Shown: positions 1 to 8,311 of the stretch, one piece after another
How positions within the stretch are numbered: the first letter of the stretch is position 1
How the letters are laid out: each line of letters opens with the position of its first letter
Source: JASHVB01 sp963780805
GTDB lineage: Bacteria; Pseudomonadota; Alphaproteobacteria; Acetobacterales; Acetobacteraceae
DNA length: 64,000 bases
Assembly: GCA_963780805.1 (NCBI GenBank)
Contig: CAWADP010000010.1
Coordinates: forward strand, 434,001-498,000
Direction of reading: 5' to 3'
Position numbers and translations under genes: made by a program
Notes under the pieces: model-generated
Databases searched by the model: none
What the model was told of the DNA's origin: nothing
What the model saw: the letters and a program-made list of their open reading frames with translations, nothing else

Positions 1-715
1 GCTCCCACAACGCGGACAGATCGTAGTGCGGGCCCATCGCCTGGCGCAGCGCCGCGATCGAGCGTGAGTGCGCCATCAGCGCCGCCGCCTTGTCGAAGCT
101 TGGGCGGCCGGGATTGTTGAAAGCGTGATCGCTGCCGGGATAGACGAAGATCTGCACGCCGGGACGGCCCGCCAGCGCCGCCGCGATGGCATCGCGCGCC
201 GCCGGCGGCACCAACGCGTCACGCTCGCCGAAATGCAGCACCAGCGGGCAGGCGATCGATGCGGCCTCGTCCAGGTATTGCTCGATCTTCACGCCGTAAT
301 AGCCGATCGCGGCATCGACGCCGCAGCGCGCGGCGGCAAGAAATGCCAGCAATCCACCCAGACAGAAACCGAGCGCCCCGATCTTGCCGATGCATTCCGG
401 ACGCGCACGCAGCACGTCGCGCGCGGTGGCGATATCCCGCGCCGCGTGCTCTATATCGAAACGTTCGTACAACGCCAGTGCCCGGGCCAGGTCGGCGTCG
501 CTGTTGCCCAGTCCGGTGCCCGGCGCGATGCGCCAGAACAGGTCGGGGGCGACTACGACGTAGCCTTCCTCGGCGTACAGATCGGCGATGTCGCGCATGT
601 GCGCGTTGACGCCGAAGATCTCCTGCAACAGCAGCAGCCCGGGGCCGGAGCCACATGCCGGGACAGCGAGATAACCGCGGAATCCATCGCGGATTTCGAT
701 CCAGGTGCCTGGCAT
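1..715 (-). CDS. Dienelactone hydrolase family protein, 3' end outside the window
   Basis: An alpha/beta hydrolase of the dienelactone hydrolase family, which opens the lactone ring of dienelactones in chloroaromatic degradation; many relatives have other ester substrates. Reading leftward from an ATG at 713-715, 238 residues are visible. The family triad is complete: Cys118 in GALGFCLGG, Asp166 in FGERDALVP and His197 in PGSDHAFNN, with spacing like the classical enzyme (Cys123, Asp171, His202). There is no signal peptide, so it is cytoplasmic. The C-terminus lies beyond position 1. The family call is secure; the substrate is not known. Confidence 0.9.
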   Translation of the reverse strand, partial: MPGTWIEIRDGFRGYLAVPACGSGPGLLLLQEIFGVNAHMRDIADLYAEEGYVVVAPDLFWRIAPGTGLGNSDADLARALALYERFDIEHAARDIATARDVLRARPECIGKIGALGFCLGGLLAFLAAARCGVDAAIGYYGVKIEQYLDEAASIACPLVLHFGERDALVPPAARDAIAAALAGRPGVQIFVYPGSDHAFNNPGRPSFDKAAALMAHSRSIAALRQAMGPHYDLSALWE

Positions 716-1092
716 GGGCGCCTCCCTCTGCTGGTTTCCCCTATCACCGAAGCGTCAGTTGCGCACTTCCGGGTCATCCGCAATCCGGTGACATTGCGCG
801 GCGGTGGTCAAGCGGGCTGAAAAAGCGCATGTTATGCAAGGTGCGCAGTCGCCAACGGATGGCGCGGACGCTGGCGGCTGGCCGAGATCGAAAGCCTGGG
901 GGTAATGGCGCTCGCGCGCCGCGATGGGCGCCCCGGCGTGAGCAGAGCGACGAACGGGCCGATCATTGATCCGGCACCGGCCCGGGCGCTGCCCATGCGC
1001 CCTTTGGCCACATGATTCGCACTCACCCAGCCGGGTGTCGCCCCAGCATCTGAGACATACTTCCTGGCCGATTACCGCGGGGTTACGTTCTC
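716..1092. other. Gene-poor stretch between DLH gene and MFS remnant
   Basis: About 380 bases with no frame giving a recognisable protein. The open frames here have arginine-rich shadow compositions. It is probably decayed sequence contiguous with the two pseudogenes that follow. Confidence 0.4.
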
Positions 1093-1278
1093 GCGGATGG
1101 CGACACGATCGCACCGCCGATCTTGAGCGGCATCATGCTCGGCTAGAACTGGCGGGTCATGTTCATCGTCACGGGGCTGGCCGGCGTGGTCACCGCCGGC
1201 CTCTGGTTCCTGATCTATCGTGACCCGAGAACGCAGGCGTTGGGACCGCAGGACGAGTCCTATCTGCGCAGTTGCCGC
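1093..1278 (+). pseudogene. Remnant of an MFS transporter (ACS family), with an in-frame stop
   Basis: In one frame the sequence reads IAPPILSGIMLG, then a TAG stop at 1144-1146, then NWRVMFIVTGLAGVV and a segment ending YRDPRTQALGPQDESYL. This is the region around transmembrane helices 5-6 and the start of the cytoplasmic loop in ACS-type major facilitator transporters of organic anions. Only about 60 residues survive, out of roughly 430 in the family. The rest of the gene is absent on both sides, so this is a decayed fragment. A second, non-overlapping ACS fragment lies at about 62.6 kb. Confidence 0.6.
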
Positions 1279-1397
1279 GCGTCTGCCAGCGCCCAGGCGC
1301 ACGTTTGCGAGGTGCGCTGTGATGCCCCTCACACTCTTTGACTGCTGGGCCGGCTATAGTGTCGCTCGAAGTCAGAGGGAGAGAGAACACGGCAAAC

Positions 1398-1708
1398 GAT
1401 GACGTGGCAATCACCGAGTACAAGAAGGGCGGTTATTCAACCGCGGCCGGCTCGAGCGAGACCTATACTTTCTGGTGGGGCTGCCGGCTCAAACAATCCC
1501 AACGGATTTTTCGATGTCTTCGTGGCCCCCGAGAATGATCGTCGACACACGACAATTCAACCGCTAGTCGCGTAGTCGAAACAAACTGGCCACTACCGGC
1601 TCGTTCAAGGTGATTGTGTTTTTGACACTGCGCAATGGCAACGATTTCCAAGTGAATTTTGTTGCGAATCACATTCGGATTTATTCGGGTCAGGTCGTGG
1701 TCAATTAG
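1398..1708 (+). pseudogene. Decayed small gene of unknown family, at least two frameshifts
   Basis: One frame reads DDVAITEYKKGGYSTAAGSS and continues to FWWG near 1480. A shift then gives AAGSNNPNGFFDVFVAPEN to about 1535. A further shift gives TGSFKVIVFLTLRNGNDF and ends at VVVN followed by TAG at 1706-1708. The pieces join into a protein-like chain rich in beta-forming residues, with a composition unlike the arginine-rich shadow frames around it. I do not recognise the family. It could be a secreted or structural beta protein. Confidence 0.4.
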
Positions 1709-1888
1709 TTCTCCGGCCTCCGGTTTATGGATCCGGAGCCTCATCGGTGAGCGCTTCGGGGTCGGCACCTTTCCCGTCCGCTTTTCGTAATGCGCCGGCG
1801 GGGCAGGAAAGACTCCTGCCCGCTTCGCTACCCTGTGGTTGCCACACCAACCAGAGGGCGAAGGGGATGCCGGATCCGGCGGAGTTGC

Positions 1889-1973
1889 CATGACGTCGCC
1901 ATTGCGGTGACGGCTGCCACCCTGCAGCCGGAGCGCCGTTCAGCTTGCGGCAGGCTGCGCCGGCGGCGGTCTA
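1889..1973 (+). repeat. Truncated duplicate of the 3' end of the gene at 7712-8275
   Basis: Thirty of the first 31 bases match 8189-8219, and the similarity continues, with small differences, through CAGCTTGCGGCAGGCTGCGC at 1941-1960 and beyond. The copies lie in the same orientation, offset by 6,300 bases, and flank the YhaN/YhaO genes. The copy starts abruptly, with no upstream part of the gene. Nothing else was recognised between 1709 and 2037. Confidence 0.8.
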
Positions 1974-2037
1974 TTAGTAGCCCGCGAAGAGAAGTCGGTT
2001 TACTCGCGGGCTGGTATAAGCCGCCACCTGTCTGCAC

Positions 2038-4944
2038 TCACGCCTCGACCGCCGCTGTCATCCGGCATACCGACACGCTCTCCGTCGGCAGCCGATCTGC
2101 AAGGCCAAGCAGGTGGCGGTGGTGGCTCAGCAGAATCACCTGCACGTTCTCGCTCAGTTGCACCAGCGCCTGCATCGCCGCCGTGGCCCGGTCGTCGTCG
2201 AACGTTTGCAGGATGTCGTCGCAAACGAACGGCAAGGGCGATGTCGTCGCGACATGATCCTCGATCGCGGCCATGCGCAACGCGAGAAAAAGCTGGTCGC
2301 GCTCGCCCTCCGACAGGTCTTTCACCGCCTTGCGCTCATCGGGGAAGGCGCCCTGCACGGCAATCAGTCCGGCAGAGCCGTCACTCTGCTCTTCGACCTC
2401 GATCCGCGTGTAGGTTCCACCGGTGATGGTGCGGAACAGGGTGGCGATGCGCGACAGCAGCACTGACGTGCCTGCCATCTCCACCTGCGTCAGCGCCGCA
2501 TCCAGCAGCAGCGCCGAGAGATGCATCAGCGCGGCTTCCTCGGTGACGCGGCGTAATGCGGCGATCGCGGCCTGTTGATCGACCGCCGCCCTGGTCGCGC
2601 TGTCGGCGGCCTCCTGTTGCGCCATTTCGGCCTGCATCGTGGCTACCCGCGCTGCCACGGCCTGCGCTTCCGCGTTGGCAGCATCGCGCTCGCTTTGGGC
2701 CTGCCCGACCGCGCCGAGGATATCGTCGACCGGGATCGACCCGACCTCGTGGCGCAATTCGACCAGGCTGCGACCGTCGCCTTTCGCGTGCAGTTCCGTC
2801 GCGCTCTGCCGCAGCGTCTCGGTCATCCGCAAGCGTTCGGCCGCCAGTGTGACTTGGGCCTGCGCCGTCTCAATCGAATCGCCGCCGATGACGGCGAGCA
2901 CTGTTTGCAGCTCGATGCGGCAATCCTCCTGCTGCTTCTGCTGACGCGCCAAAGCGGCGTCGGCCCGCTTCAGGGTCGCAACCAGGGTCTCATGTTGTTT
3001 CGCCAGCTCGCGTTGCTCCACCAGCCGCGGACGCAGCGACTGCACCGCCGCGAACGCTTCGGCGCCTGCCAGATCGGGCGCGAGTCGCGTGGCCAACTCG
3101 GCGGCTTCCGCGCGGAACCCGGCAATCTCCTCCTGCATCTCTTGCAGCCGATGCCGCAGCTTGACGGCCGCCTGATGCTCGTTGTCGAGTTCGTTGAGCA
3201 GATCGAGCAACTCGACGGTGGTGGCCGGGTCCTCGGCATCCGGTCGCTGTAGCGCCGTCCGGATCTTTGCCCATTGCAGCATCAGCTCGGCCAGCGCGGC
3301 CTCGGCGGAACGCAGCCGCTCCGCCTTGTCGTTCCGGTTCTTGCGCAGAGCACCCAACCGGTCTTGCAGGCGAGCCTGCCCGTCCGCGGCCCGCTTGTTC
3401 GCCTCGATGCAATCGTCGGCAAGCGTCAGCAGTTCGGCCAGCACACAAGCCGCTTGCATTGCCGCGCGACCAAGTTCGCCGGCAAGCCGGTCCACCCACG
3501 CAGCGTGCCTCTGGTTCAATGCGGTTTGGTCACGCGATTCGGCGGCGAGTGCCTCATCTGCGTCGACGACCCGCTCGCGGCCCACCAGGAAGGTGCGCAA
3601 CTCGGCCACCGATGCGTCGCCCGGCAACGCCAGCGCGATGCAGGCTTCGCGCCATTTTTCCTGCGCGGCATCGCGTTGCGCCGCCGCCGTCGCGCGCTTC
3701 GTTTCGGCGGCGGCGAGCCACGCCTTCAGGTCCTCGATCCGGCGCGCCAGTTCGGTCGCCTGCGCCAACCGCTCGCCTTCGCGATTGCGCCGGTCCGCCA
3801 GTTCGTCGGCTGCGGCGATCGAACGTTCGAATGCCAGTGGCAGCGGCAGTTCCCGTGTCCATGACGCTTCCTGTGCCGCATCGGGCGGAGCGGCCGTGAA
3901 CGCGCGGCGATAGATCAACTGCCACCCGGCGTCGCGATGCCGCCGTGCGGCTGCGATCACTTGCTGGTCCGGAATGGGCTGGTCGCGCACGATGACGGCC
4001 AGCCGCTGGCTTTCCGCCTCGATGGCGGCGTGGCATTCGCCGACGTCCCGATCGCTGGCCGTCGCCTCCGTCTCCGCCGCGCTGCACGCCGCATGCAGCC
4101 GCTCATAGGTCTCCGCCGGCAGCACGGGCAGCGCGATCAGTTCCTCCGCGTCCTGGCGCCAGGTGCGAACGCGCGACACCGCGGCGGCGAGTTTTGCCCG
4201 TCGGCCCTCCACCACCTGCGCCGCGTCGCGCGCGCGTTGGTCGGGATCGCCGGCACCGCGGATTTCCCGCAGCAGGCGCGCCAGGCCCCGCGTGTCGGCG
4301 ACGGGAGGGAGCGCCGCAAGCTCGGCCTCGATCGCGGCGATGTCCTTGTCGCTTTGCGTCAGCTCGCACGGCAATCCGGCAAGCGTCGCGCGCAGTTTCG
4401 TGTGTTCCCCCGCAAGCCGGCGCGCCTGCACGACGATGCCACGCGGCGGTACCGCCTCGGCCGCCCGGGCGGCCGGCAGCGGCGACCCAAGCTGCCGCAG
4501 GAGTCCGCCGATATCATCCAGACTGCGAGCCAGCTCGGCCTCGCGTTTCGGCACGTCGAGCAATGCCTGACGCGCCACCGCCGCCCGTTCCACCAGCCGA
4601 TCCACGGCGTCGCCCTGCGCGATCAGTGCCGCGTCGAATTGCATCGTGCCGAGTTGCTCCGCGACCGGTTCCCGATTGCGTCGCGCTTGCTCCAGAAGCT
4701 GCTCCGCGCGCAGCAGTTCGTCCCGTGCCTTGCCCAGCCGGTCGCCGATATCGGCCGGCAGTTGCGGCGCGTCCGGATGCGCGTCCAGCCAGTTCGTTGC
4801 CGCATCGTGGTCCGCCAGCACGCCGACCACACGGCGGATGCGTTCCAGCCGCGCAATGCGCTGCGACGCCGCGGCCGCGAGCTTGTTGCATCGCTCTTGC
4901 TCTGATTTGAGGTGCGCGAGCTCGATGTCCTGCTTCTCACGCAT
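2038..4944 (-). CDS. YhaN/SbcC-like AAA ATPase, central coiled coil and C-terminal ATPase half (split gene)
   Basis: This 968-residue frame holds the long coiled-coil arms and the C-terminal ATPase half of an SMC/Rad50-like protein of the YhaN type. The C-terminus carries the ABC signature (VKDLSEGERDQLFLALRMA), a Walker B segment (LPFVCDDILQTFDDDRA) and a switch histidine region (VILLSHHRHLL). It lacks Walker A, which is encoded in the preceding frame (4937-5560). The two frames overlap by the 8 bases ATGCGTGA. Upstream of the ATG this frame still reads LKPE, which resembles the family sequence after LTAAG. The pair is therefore best read as one ~1,170-residue gene cut by a single-base indel, or as an assembly error. 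Partner: the YhaO/SbcD-like nuclease at 5977-7242. Confidence 0.85.
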   Translation of the reverse strand: MREKQDIELAHLKSEQERCNKLAAAASQRIARLERIRRVVGVLADHDAATNWLDAHPDAPQLPADIGDRLGKARDELLRAEQLLEQARRNREPVAEQLGTMQFDAALIAQGDAVDRLVERAAVARQALLDVPKREAELARSLDDIGGLLRQLGSPLPAARAAEAVPPRGIVVQARRLAGEHTKLRATLAGLPCELTQSDKDIAAIEAELAALPPVADTRGLARLLREIRGAGDPDQRARDAAQVVEGRRAKLAAAVSRVRTWRQDAEELIALPVLPAETYERLHAACSAAETEATASDRDVGECHAAIEAESQRLAVIVRDQPIPDQQVIAAARRHRDAGWQLIYRRAFTAAPPDAAQEASWTRELPLPLAFERSIAAADELADRRNREGERLAQATELARRIEDLKAWLAAAETKRATAAAQRDAAQEKWREACIALALPGDASVAELRTFLVGRERVVDADEALAAESRDQTALNQRHAAWVDRLAGELGRAAMQAACVLAELLTLADDCIEANKRAADGQARLQDRLGALRKNRNDKAERLRSAEAALAELMLQWAKIRTALQRPDAEDPATTVELLDLLNELDNEHQAAVKLRHRLQEMQEEIAGFRAEAAELATRLAPDLAGAEAFAAVQSLRPRLVEQRELAKQHETLVATLKRADAALARQQKQQEDCRIELQTVLAVIGGDSIETAQAQVTLAAERLRMTETLRQSATELHAKGDGRSLVELRHEVGSIPVDDILGAVGQAQSERDAANAEAQAVAARVATMQAEMAQQEAADSATRAAVDQQAAIAALRRVTEEAALMHLSALLLDAALTQVEMAGTSVLLSRIATLFRTITGGTYTRIEVEEQSDGSAGLIAVQGAFPDERKAVKDLSEGERDQLFLALRMAAIEDHVATTSPLPFVCDDILQTFDDDRATAAMQALVQLSENVQVILLSHHRHLLGLADRLPTESVSVCRMTAAVEA

Positions 4945-5560
4945 TTCCGGCTTCAGGACCTGCGGCGGTCAGTTGCTGCCGGGCATTCGTCAGGCGATCG
5001 AGCTCCTGATAGAACGGACGTGCCTGGGCGCGCCGCAGGGGCGCCAGCGCGTCGCGCGCTCCGAGCAATGACTGTTGCAGTTGTCGGGCATGGCGCAGCC
5101 CGCCGGCGGCCGACAACAGGGCATCGGCGAGCGAACCGTTAGAGGCAAGCAACTCGCGCCCGCCCTCGCGCAGGCGTTCGGTGTCCAGCGCGAACAGGCG
5201 CTCGACCAGAGTGCGGTCGGTCTGGCCGAGAATCCCGGCCAACGCCGCCGGATCGACCGCCGTGCCAGCCTCGTCAACCAGCGTGTTGCCGTTTCCCTTG
5301 CGGCGACAAAACGATACCGTCCGGCCGCGCGGATCGAGTGCCTCCGCCATCAGTCGCATGCGTCCGTAACCGTAGCGGAACCCCATTGGCGTCTGCCCGT
5401 GGATGCCGAACAACACGTCGCAGAAGGCGTTGCGCAGGATGGACTTGCCGGCGCCATTCGGTGCGATCAGCAGGTTGATGCGGCCGGGAGCAGGGCAGAA
5501 TTCGATCCGCTGCGATTGGAAGATGCCGTAGTTTTCCAGGGTGAGGGCGGTCAGGCGCAT
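4937..5560 (-). CDS. YhaN/SbcC-like AAA ATPase, N-terminal Walker A half (split gene)
   Basis: This 207-residue frame is the N-terminal lobe of the same Rad50/SbcC-like ATPase: beta strand MRLTALTLENYGIF, Walker A APNGAGKSILRNAF, and the start of the first helical arm (FYQELDRLTNARQQLTAAG). It stops at TGA (4937-4939) just as the other frame takes over. The isolated N-lobe has no signature or Walker B and could not act as an ATPase unless the downstream half is made as a separate subunit. In Mre11/Rad50-like complexes the ATPase works with a metallophosphoesterase on broken or hairpin DNA ends. The weak SD GAGGAC precedes the ATG. Confidence 0.8.
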   Translation of the reverse strand: MRLTALTLENYGIFQSQRIEFCPAPGRINLLIAPNGAGKSILRNAFCDVLFGIHGQTPMGFRYGYGRMRLMAEALDPRGRTVSFCRRKGNGNTLVDEAGTAVDPAALAGILGQTDRTLVERLFALDTERLREGGRELLASNGSLADALLSAAGGLRHARQLQQSLLGARDALAPLRRAQARPFYQELDRLTNARQQLTAAGPEAGNA

Positions 5561-5602
5561 GGCTGGAGCGTCCTCGGTCCGACTGGAAGCGTTGGCCGGC
5601 CC

Positions 5603-5945
5603 CTGTCATTGCGAGGAAGCCCTCTGTCATTTCGAGAAGCGAAACGGTCCTCGGGCTTGACCCGAGGAAGCAATCCCCTGCGAGCAGCGCTCGGACGCTC
5701 GTGCGTCACTCGAAGGAGATTGCTTCGTTGTTTCTCTCCGGGAAAGAAACATCCCGCCATGGCCGGGCTTGACCGGCTTGACCCGGCCATCTGCTCGAAC
5801 CGATCGGGAGCGTATGCCACCGAGCGGCCCGATCGATATTGGGCAGATGGCCGGATCACGCCCGGCCATGACGGGAAAGGCATCGCTGCGGTTTCATTCA
5901 CGGCGGATCGGCCGCCGTGCCGGTGGTCAACTCGCGATGACATGG
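5603..5945. repeat. Cluster of dispersed palindromic repeats between the YhaN and YhaO genes
   Basis: This 416-base gap holds a TGTCATTGCGAG element with its reversed partner GGAGATTGCTTCG near 5720. It also holds a second type of inverted repeat (GGCCGGGCTTGACC near 5762 and CCCGGCCATGACGGG near 5865) and a GGTGGTCAACTCGCGATGACA end near 5925. Gene pairs of this type are usually adjacent, so the repeats appear to have inserted within the operon. Confidence 0.7.
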
Positions 5946-5976
5946 GGGCGTTGGTTTCGGTCATGGGGGAAATGCT

Positions 5977-7242
5977 CTAGCCCTCTGCCAGCCGCGCCAG
6001 CAGCAGGTTGCGCGCGCGTTCGAGCAGGTCCGGCGTCGTGGACCCTGAAGCGGCCTGAACGACGGGATGGTCGTCGCCCAGTGCGTCGCGCAACAGCCGG
6101 GACCGGTTGAGCAATGTGGCGCAATAGGACTGCACTTGCGCGGCGAAATCGGCTTCCCTGGCGTTGTCCAGTTCGCGCACCAGCAGTCCCACGGCGTCGG
6201 AGCGCGCTCGCATCGCGGCGATGTCGAGCGCGGGGCGGGTGCGCACCTGGACGCTTTCGAGCCAAATGTTGCCGCCGATGCCGGCAGCTTCGAGGTGCAG
6301 CTTGTCGCGCGTTGCGCCCAGGTCGCGCACCAGCGCCGGATGTGCCGCTGTCGTGCCAAGCAGCACGACGCGCGCGGCAAGCAGGCGGTCACCGGCGGCG
6401 TCGAGCGCCGCGTCCAGGCGGGTACGCACCTTGGCAAAGGCAGCATCTTCGTTGTCTGAGCCTGTGAGATCGATCGGCAACAGCGCCCAGCGGACCACGT
6501 CGAGATCGTGATGTGCCACGTCCACGATCTGGCCATCGCGCACGGTGACGAGCGTTGCGCCTTTCGGGTCTGCCTCACGGATATGCCGCCCCTGCGTGTT
6601 GCCGGGGAAAACAATCCAGCACGGATTGCGGGCCAGCTCCTGCCGGGTATGCACATGGCCGAGGGCCCAATAGTCGTAGCCATGCGCGACAAGCTGCGGG
6701 ACGGTGCACGGCGCGTAGGTCTCGTGCGTGCCATGGTCCGTTGCCGAAGTGTGCAGCATGCCGATGTTGAGATGGCCCGCGAGTGGTGGCGGATAGCGCG
6801 GCACCACGTTCTCCGGGACACTGCGCGCGGAGAAGCCCATGCCGTGAATGCAGACATTCAGCTCCGCGAGGCGGACCGAGTCCGGCTGATCGGTGGACAG
6901 CATGCGCGCCCCATCGGGCAGCGCGATGCGGGCGGTGACGACGCTCGCGGCGTCGTGATTGCCTCGGATGCAGAAGACACGGATGCCGGCTTGGGTCAGA
7001 CGCGCGGTCTCGCGGGCGAAGAACTGGCCGGTGCGCCAGTCTTGCCACTCGCCATCGAACAGGTCGCCGGCGATCAGGACGAAGGCGACGCGGGTCTGCA
7101 GGGCGAGCTCGATCAGGTTGATGTAGGCGGCGCGGGTGGCGGTGCGGATGCGGTCAGCCGGGGCATCCGGCTCGATCTCCAGGCCGCGCAGCGGACTGTC
7201 GATGTGCAGGTCGGCCGCGTGGAGGAATCGGAAGGTCGCCAT
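5977..7242 (-). CDS. YhaO/SbcD-like DNA repair metallophosphoesterase
   Basis: A 421-residue Mre11/SbcD-type nuclease subunit. The N-terminal calcineurin-like domain has all the metal-binding motifs in order: ADLHIDSP (about residues 10-17), AGDLFDG (about 59-65), RGNHD (about 93-97), the His of GMLHTS and GHVHT. The domain also has the YhaO-like LRGLE after the first motif. It would process DNA ends with the ATPase encoded at 2038-5560, downstream on the same strand. The C-terminal ~150 residues are helical and match the capping or ATPase-binding part of the family. The protein is cytoplasmic. The family call is firm; the exact DNA substrate is not. Confidence 0.93.
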   Translation of the reverse strand: MATFRFLHAADLHIDSPLRGLEIEPDAPADRIRTATRAAYINLIELALQTRVAFVLIAGDLFDGEWQDWRTGQFFARETARLTQAGIRVFCIRGNHDAASVVTARIALPDGARMLSTDQPDSVRLAELNVCIHGMGFSARSVPENVVPRYPPPLAGHLNIGMLHTSATDHGTHETYAPCTVPQLVAHGYDYWALGHVHTRQELARNPCWIVFPGNTQGRHIREADPKGATLVTVRDGQIVDVAHHDLDVVRWALLPIDLTGSDNEDAAFAKVRTRLDAALDAAGDRLLAARVVLLGTTAAHPALVRDLGATRDKLHLEAAGIGGNIWLESVQVRTRPALDIAAMRARSDAVGLLVRELDNAREADFAAQVQSYCATLLNRSRLLRDALGDDHPVVQAASGSTTPDLLERARNLLLARLAEG

Positions 7243-7274
7243 CCCCCAATTCTAGCGAATGTCGTAGGCGATTC

Positions 7275-7300
7275 GCCCGCAGAGAATGCCCGCAGAGAAT
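7275..7300. repeat. Two tandem copies of a 13-nt unit
   Basis: GCCCGCAGAGAAT occurs at 7275-7287 and exactly again at 7288-7300, followed by AACGGG. It lies upstream of the YhaO-like gene, within its possible leader. It is one of several short tandem duplications in the intergenic DNA of this window. Confidence 0.9.
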
Positions 7301-7433
7301 AACGGGCGCTCTTATCGCCAAATCTGTTGGGAACAATCCTTTGCCACCAACCTCTGGCGGGGACCCGGCCAGCAGGAAGAAAATATTCAACCACAGATGC
7401 ACATAGATCCGCACGGATAGGCATGAGTCTGGC

Positions 7434-7715
7434 ATGGCAGTTCACGACGCGGTCATGGCAGCGGGTGCGCCACCTTGGCCGGTTGTCGCGCTGCTGGCGA
7501 TTTCGACGGTGACGTTTCATAATCGGTGCAGTGCCACCGAGTCGCACGCTCGCGACATGGCACGACTGCGGATCACGGAAACGCTGGCTGGAATCGAGGC
7601 GATCAAGACACGCCATGGCGTGTCGCTAGGGTACCAACAATCGGACCTGCCGCTGGCGCGCGGTCGCATGACGCCTGGCAGCGGGGGAGCAGGTCGCGAA
7701 GGAACGCAACGATGA
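7434..7715 (+). CDS. Possible small ORF translationally coupled to the next gene
   Basis: A 93-residue frame whose TGA overlaps the ATG of the gene at 7712 in an ATGA arrangement, typical of translational coupling. It has one hydrophobic stretch (PPWPVVALLAISTVTF) followed by an ordinary-looking segment (ARLRITETLAGIEAIKTRHG). There is no recognisable domain and no strong Shine-Dalgarno sequence. It may be a chance frame in high-GC DNA. The overlap is the only support. Confidence 0.3.
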   Translation: MAVHDAVMAAGAPPWPVVALLAISTVTFHNRCSATESHARDMARLRITETLAGIEAIKTRHGVSLGYQQSDLPLARGRMTPGSGGAGREGTQR

Positions 7716-8275
7716 CGCCTCTGGTCCAGGACCTGTCGCCCCTGCTCGCTGCCTTGCTAGTGGTAACCGTCGCCTGGTTCGTCCGCACGTGGGCCGGTGC
7801 CCGCTCACGGCGTCGTCTGTGGGAACTGCACGAGGCAGCCGAATTCCTCGATACCCATGCACGCGCGCTCGAGCGGTTTCTCGATGATCCGGCCGCGCCC
7901 ACTGTGCTGAAGCGGCTCCTGCTCTCTTGCAGCGATACGGCGACCGATCGTGAAGCAGTTGGCAAACTGATCGCATGGGCCGCGTCGCGCCCGCTGGATC
8001 AGCCAGCGGACATGGAACAGGTCGGGGCGGCGAGCGACGCGCTGACACGTGTCGCAGCGCACCGTCCGGAACTGGCGGAGGATTTTGCCATCGCGGTGAT
8101 GACCGCGGTTGCGGGAGGAAGTCTGCGCTGGCCGGAGAGCGCGGCTTTGGTTGATAGCGCTTTTATGCGCCTCGCCACGATTCCAAAACATGATGTCGCC
8201 ATTGCGGTGACGGCTGCCAGCCTGCGGGCCGGCGCCCCATTCAGCTTGCGGCAGGCTGCGCCGGCTGCGGCGTGA
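7712..8275 (+). CDS. Hypothetical membrane-anchored protein
   Basis: 187 residues starting at ATG 7712, chosen because AAGGAACG sits just upstream; in-frame upstream codons look like shadow sequence. An N-terminal helix (LLAALLVVTVAWFVRTWAG) is followed by positive charges, then an all-helical, alanine-rich cytoplasmic part. I do not recognise a family. Its last ~85 bases are duplicated at 1889-1973, on the far side of the YhaN/YhaO genes. The similar C-terminal reading in both copies (DVAIAVTAA..., then SLRQAAPAA) helps confirm that this frame is coding. Confidence 0.6.
   Translation: MTPLVQDLSPLLAALLVVTVAWFVRTWAGARSRRRLWELHEAAEFLDTHARALERFLDDPAAPTVLKRLLLSCSDTATDREAVGKLIAWAASRPLDQPADMEQVGAASDALTRVAAHRPELAEDFAIAVMTAVAGGSLRWPESAALVDSAFMRLATIPKHDVAIAVTAASLRAGAPFSLRQAAPAAA
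8189..8274 (+). repeat. Parent copy of the direct repeat seen at 1889-1973
   Basis: The 3' end of the hypothetical gene. With the truncated copy at 1889 it brackets a 6.3-kb segment that carries the YhaN/YhaO genes. Confidence 0.8.
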
Positions 8276-8311
8276 AAACCAGAAACCCAGGCGCCCTGAC
8301 TTCCGCCTGCC

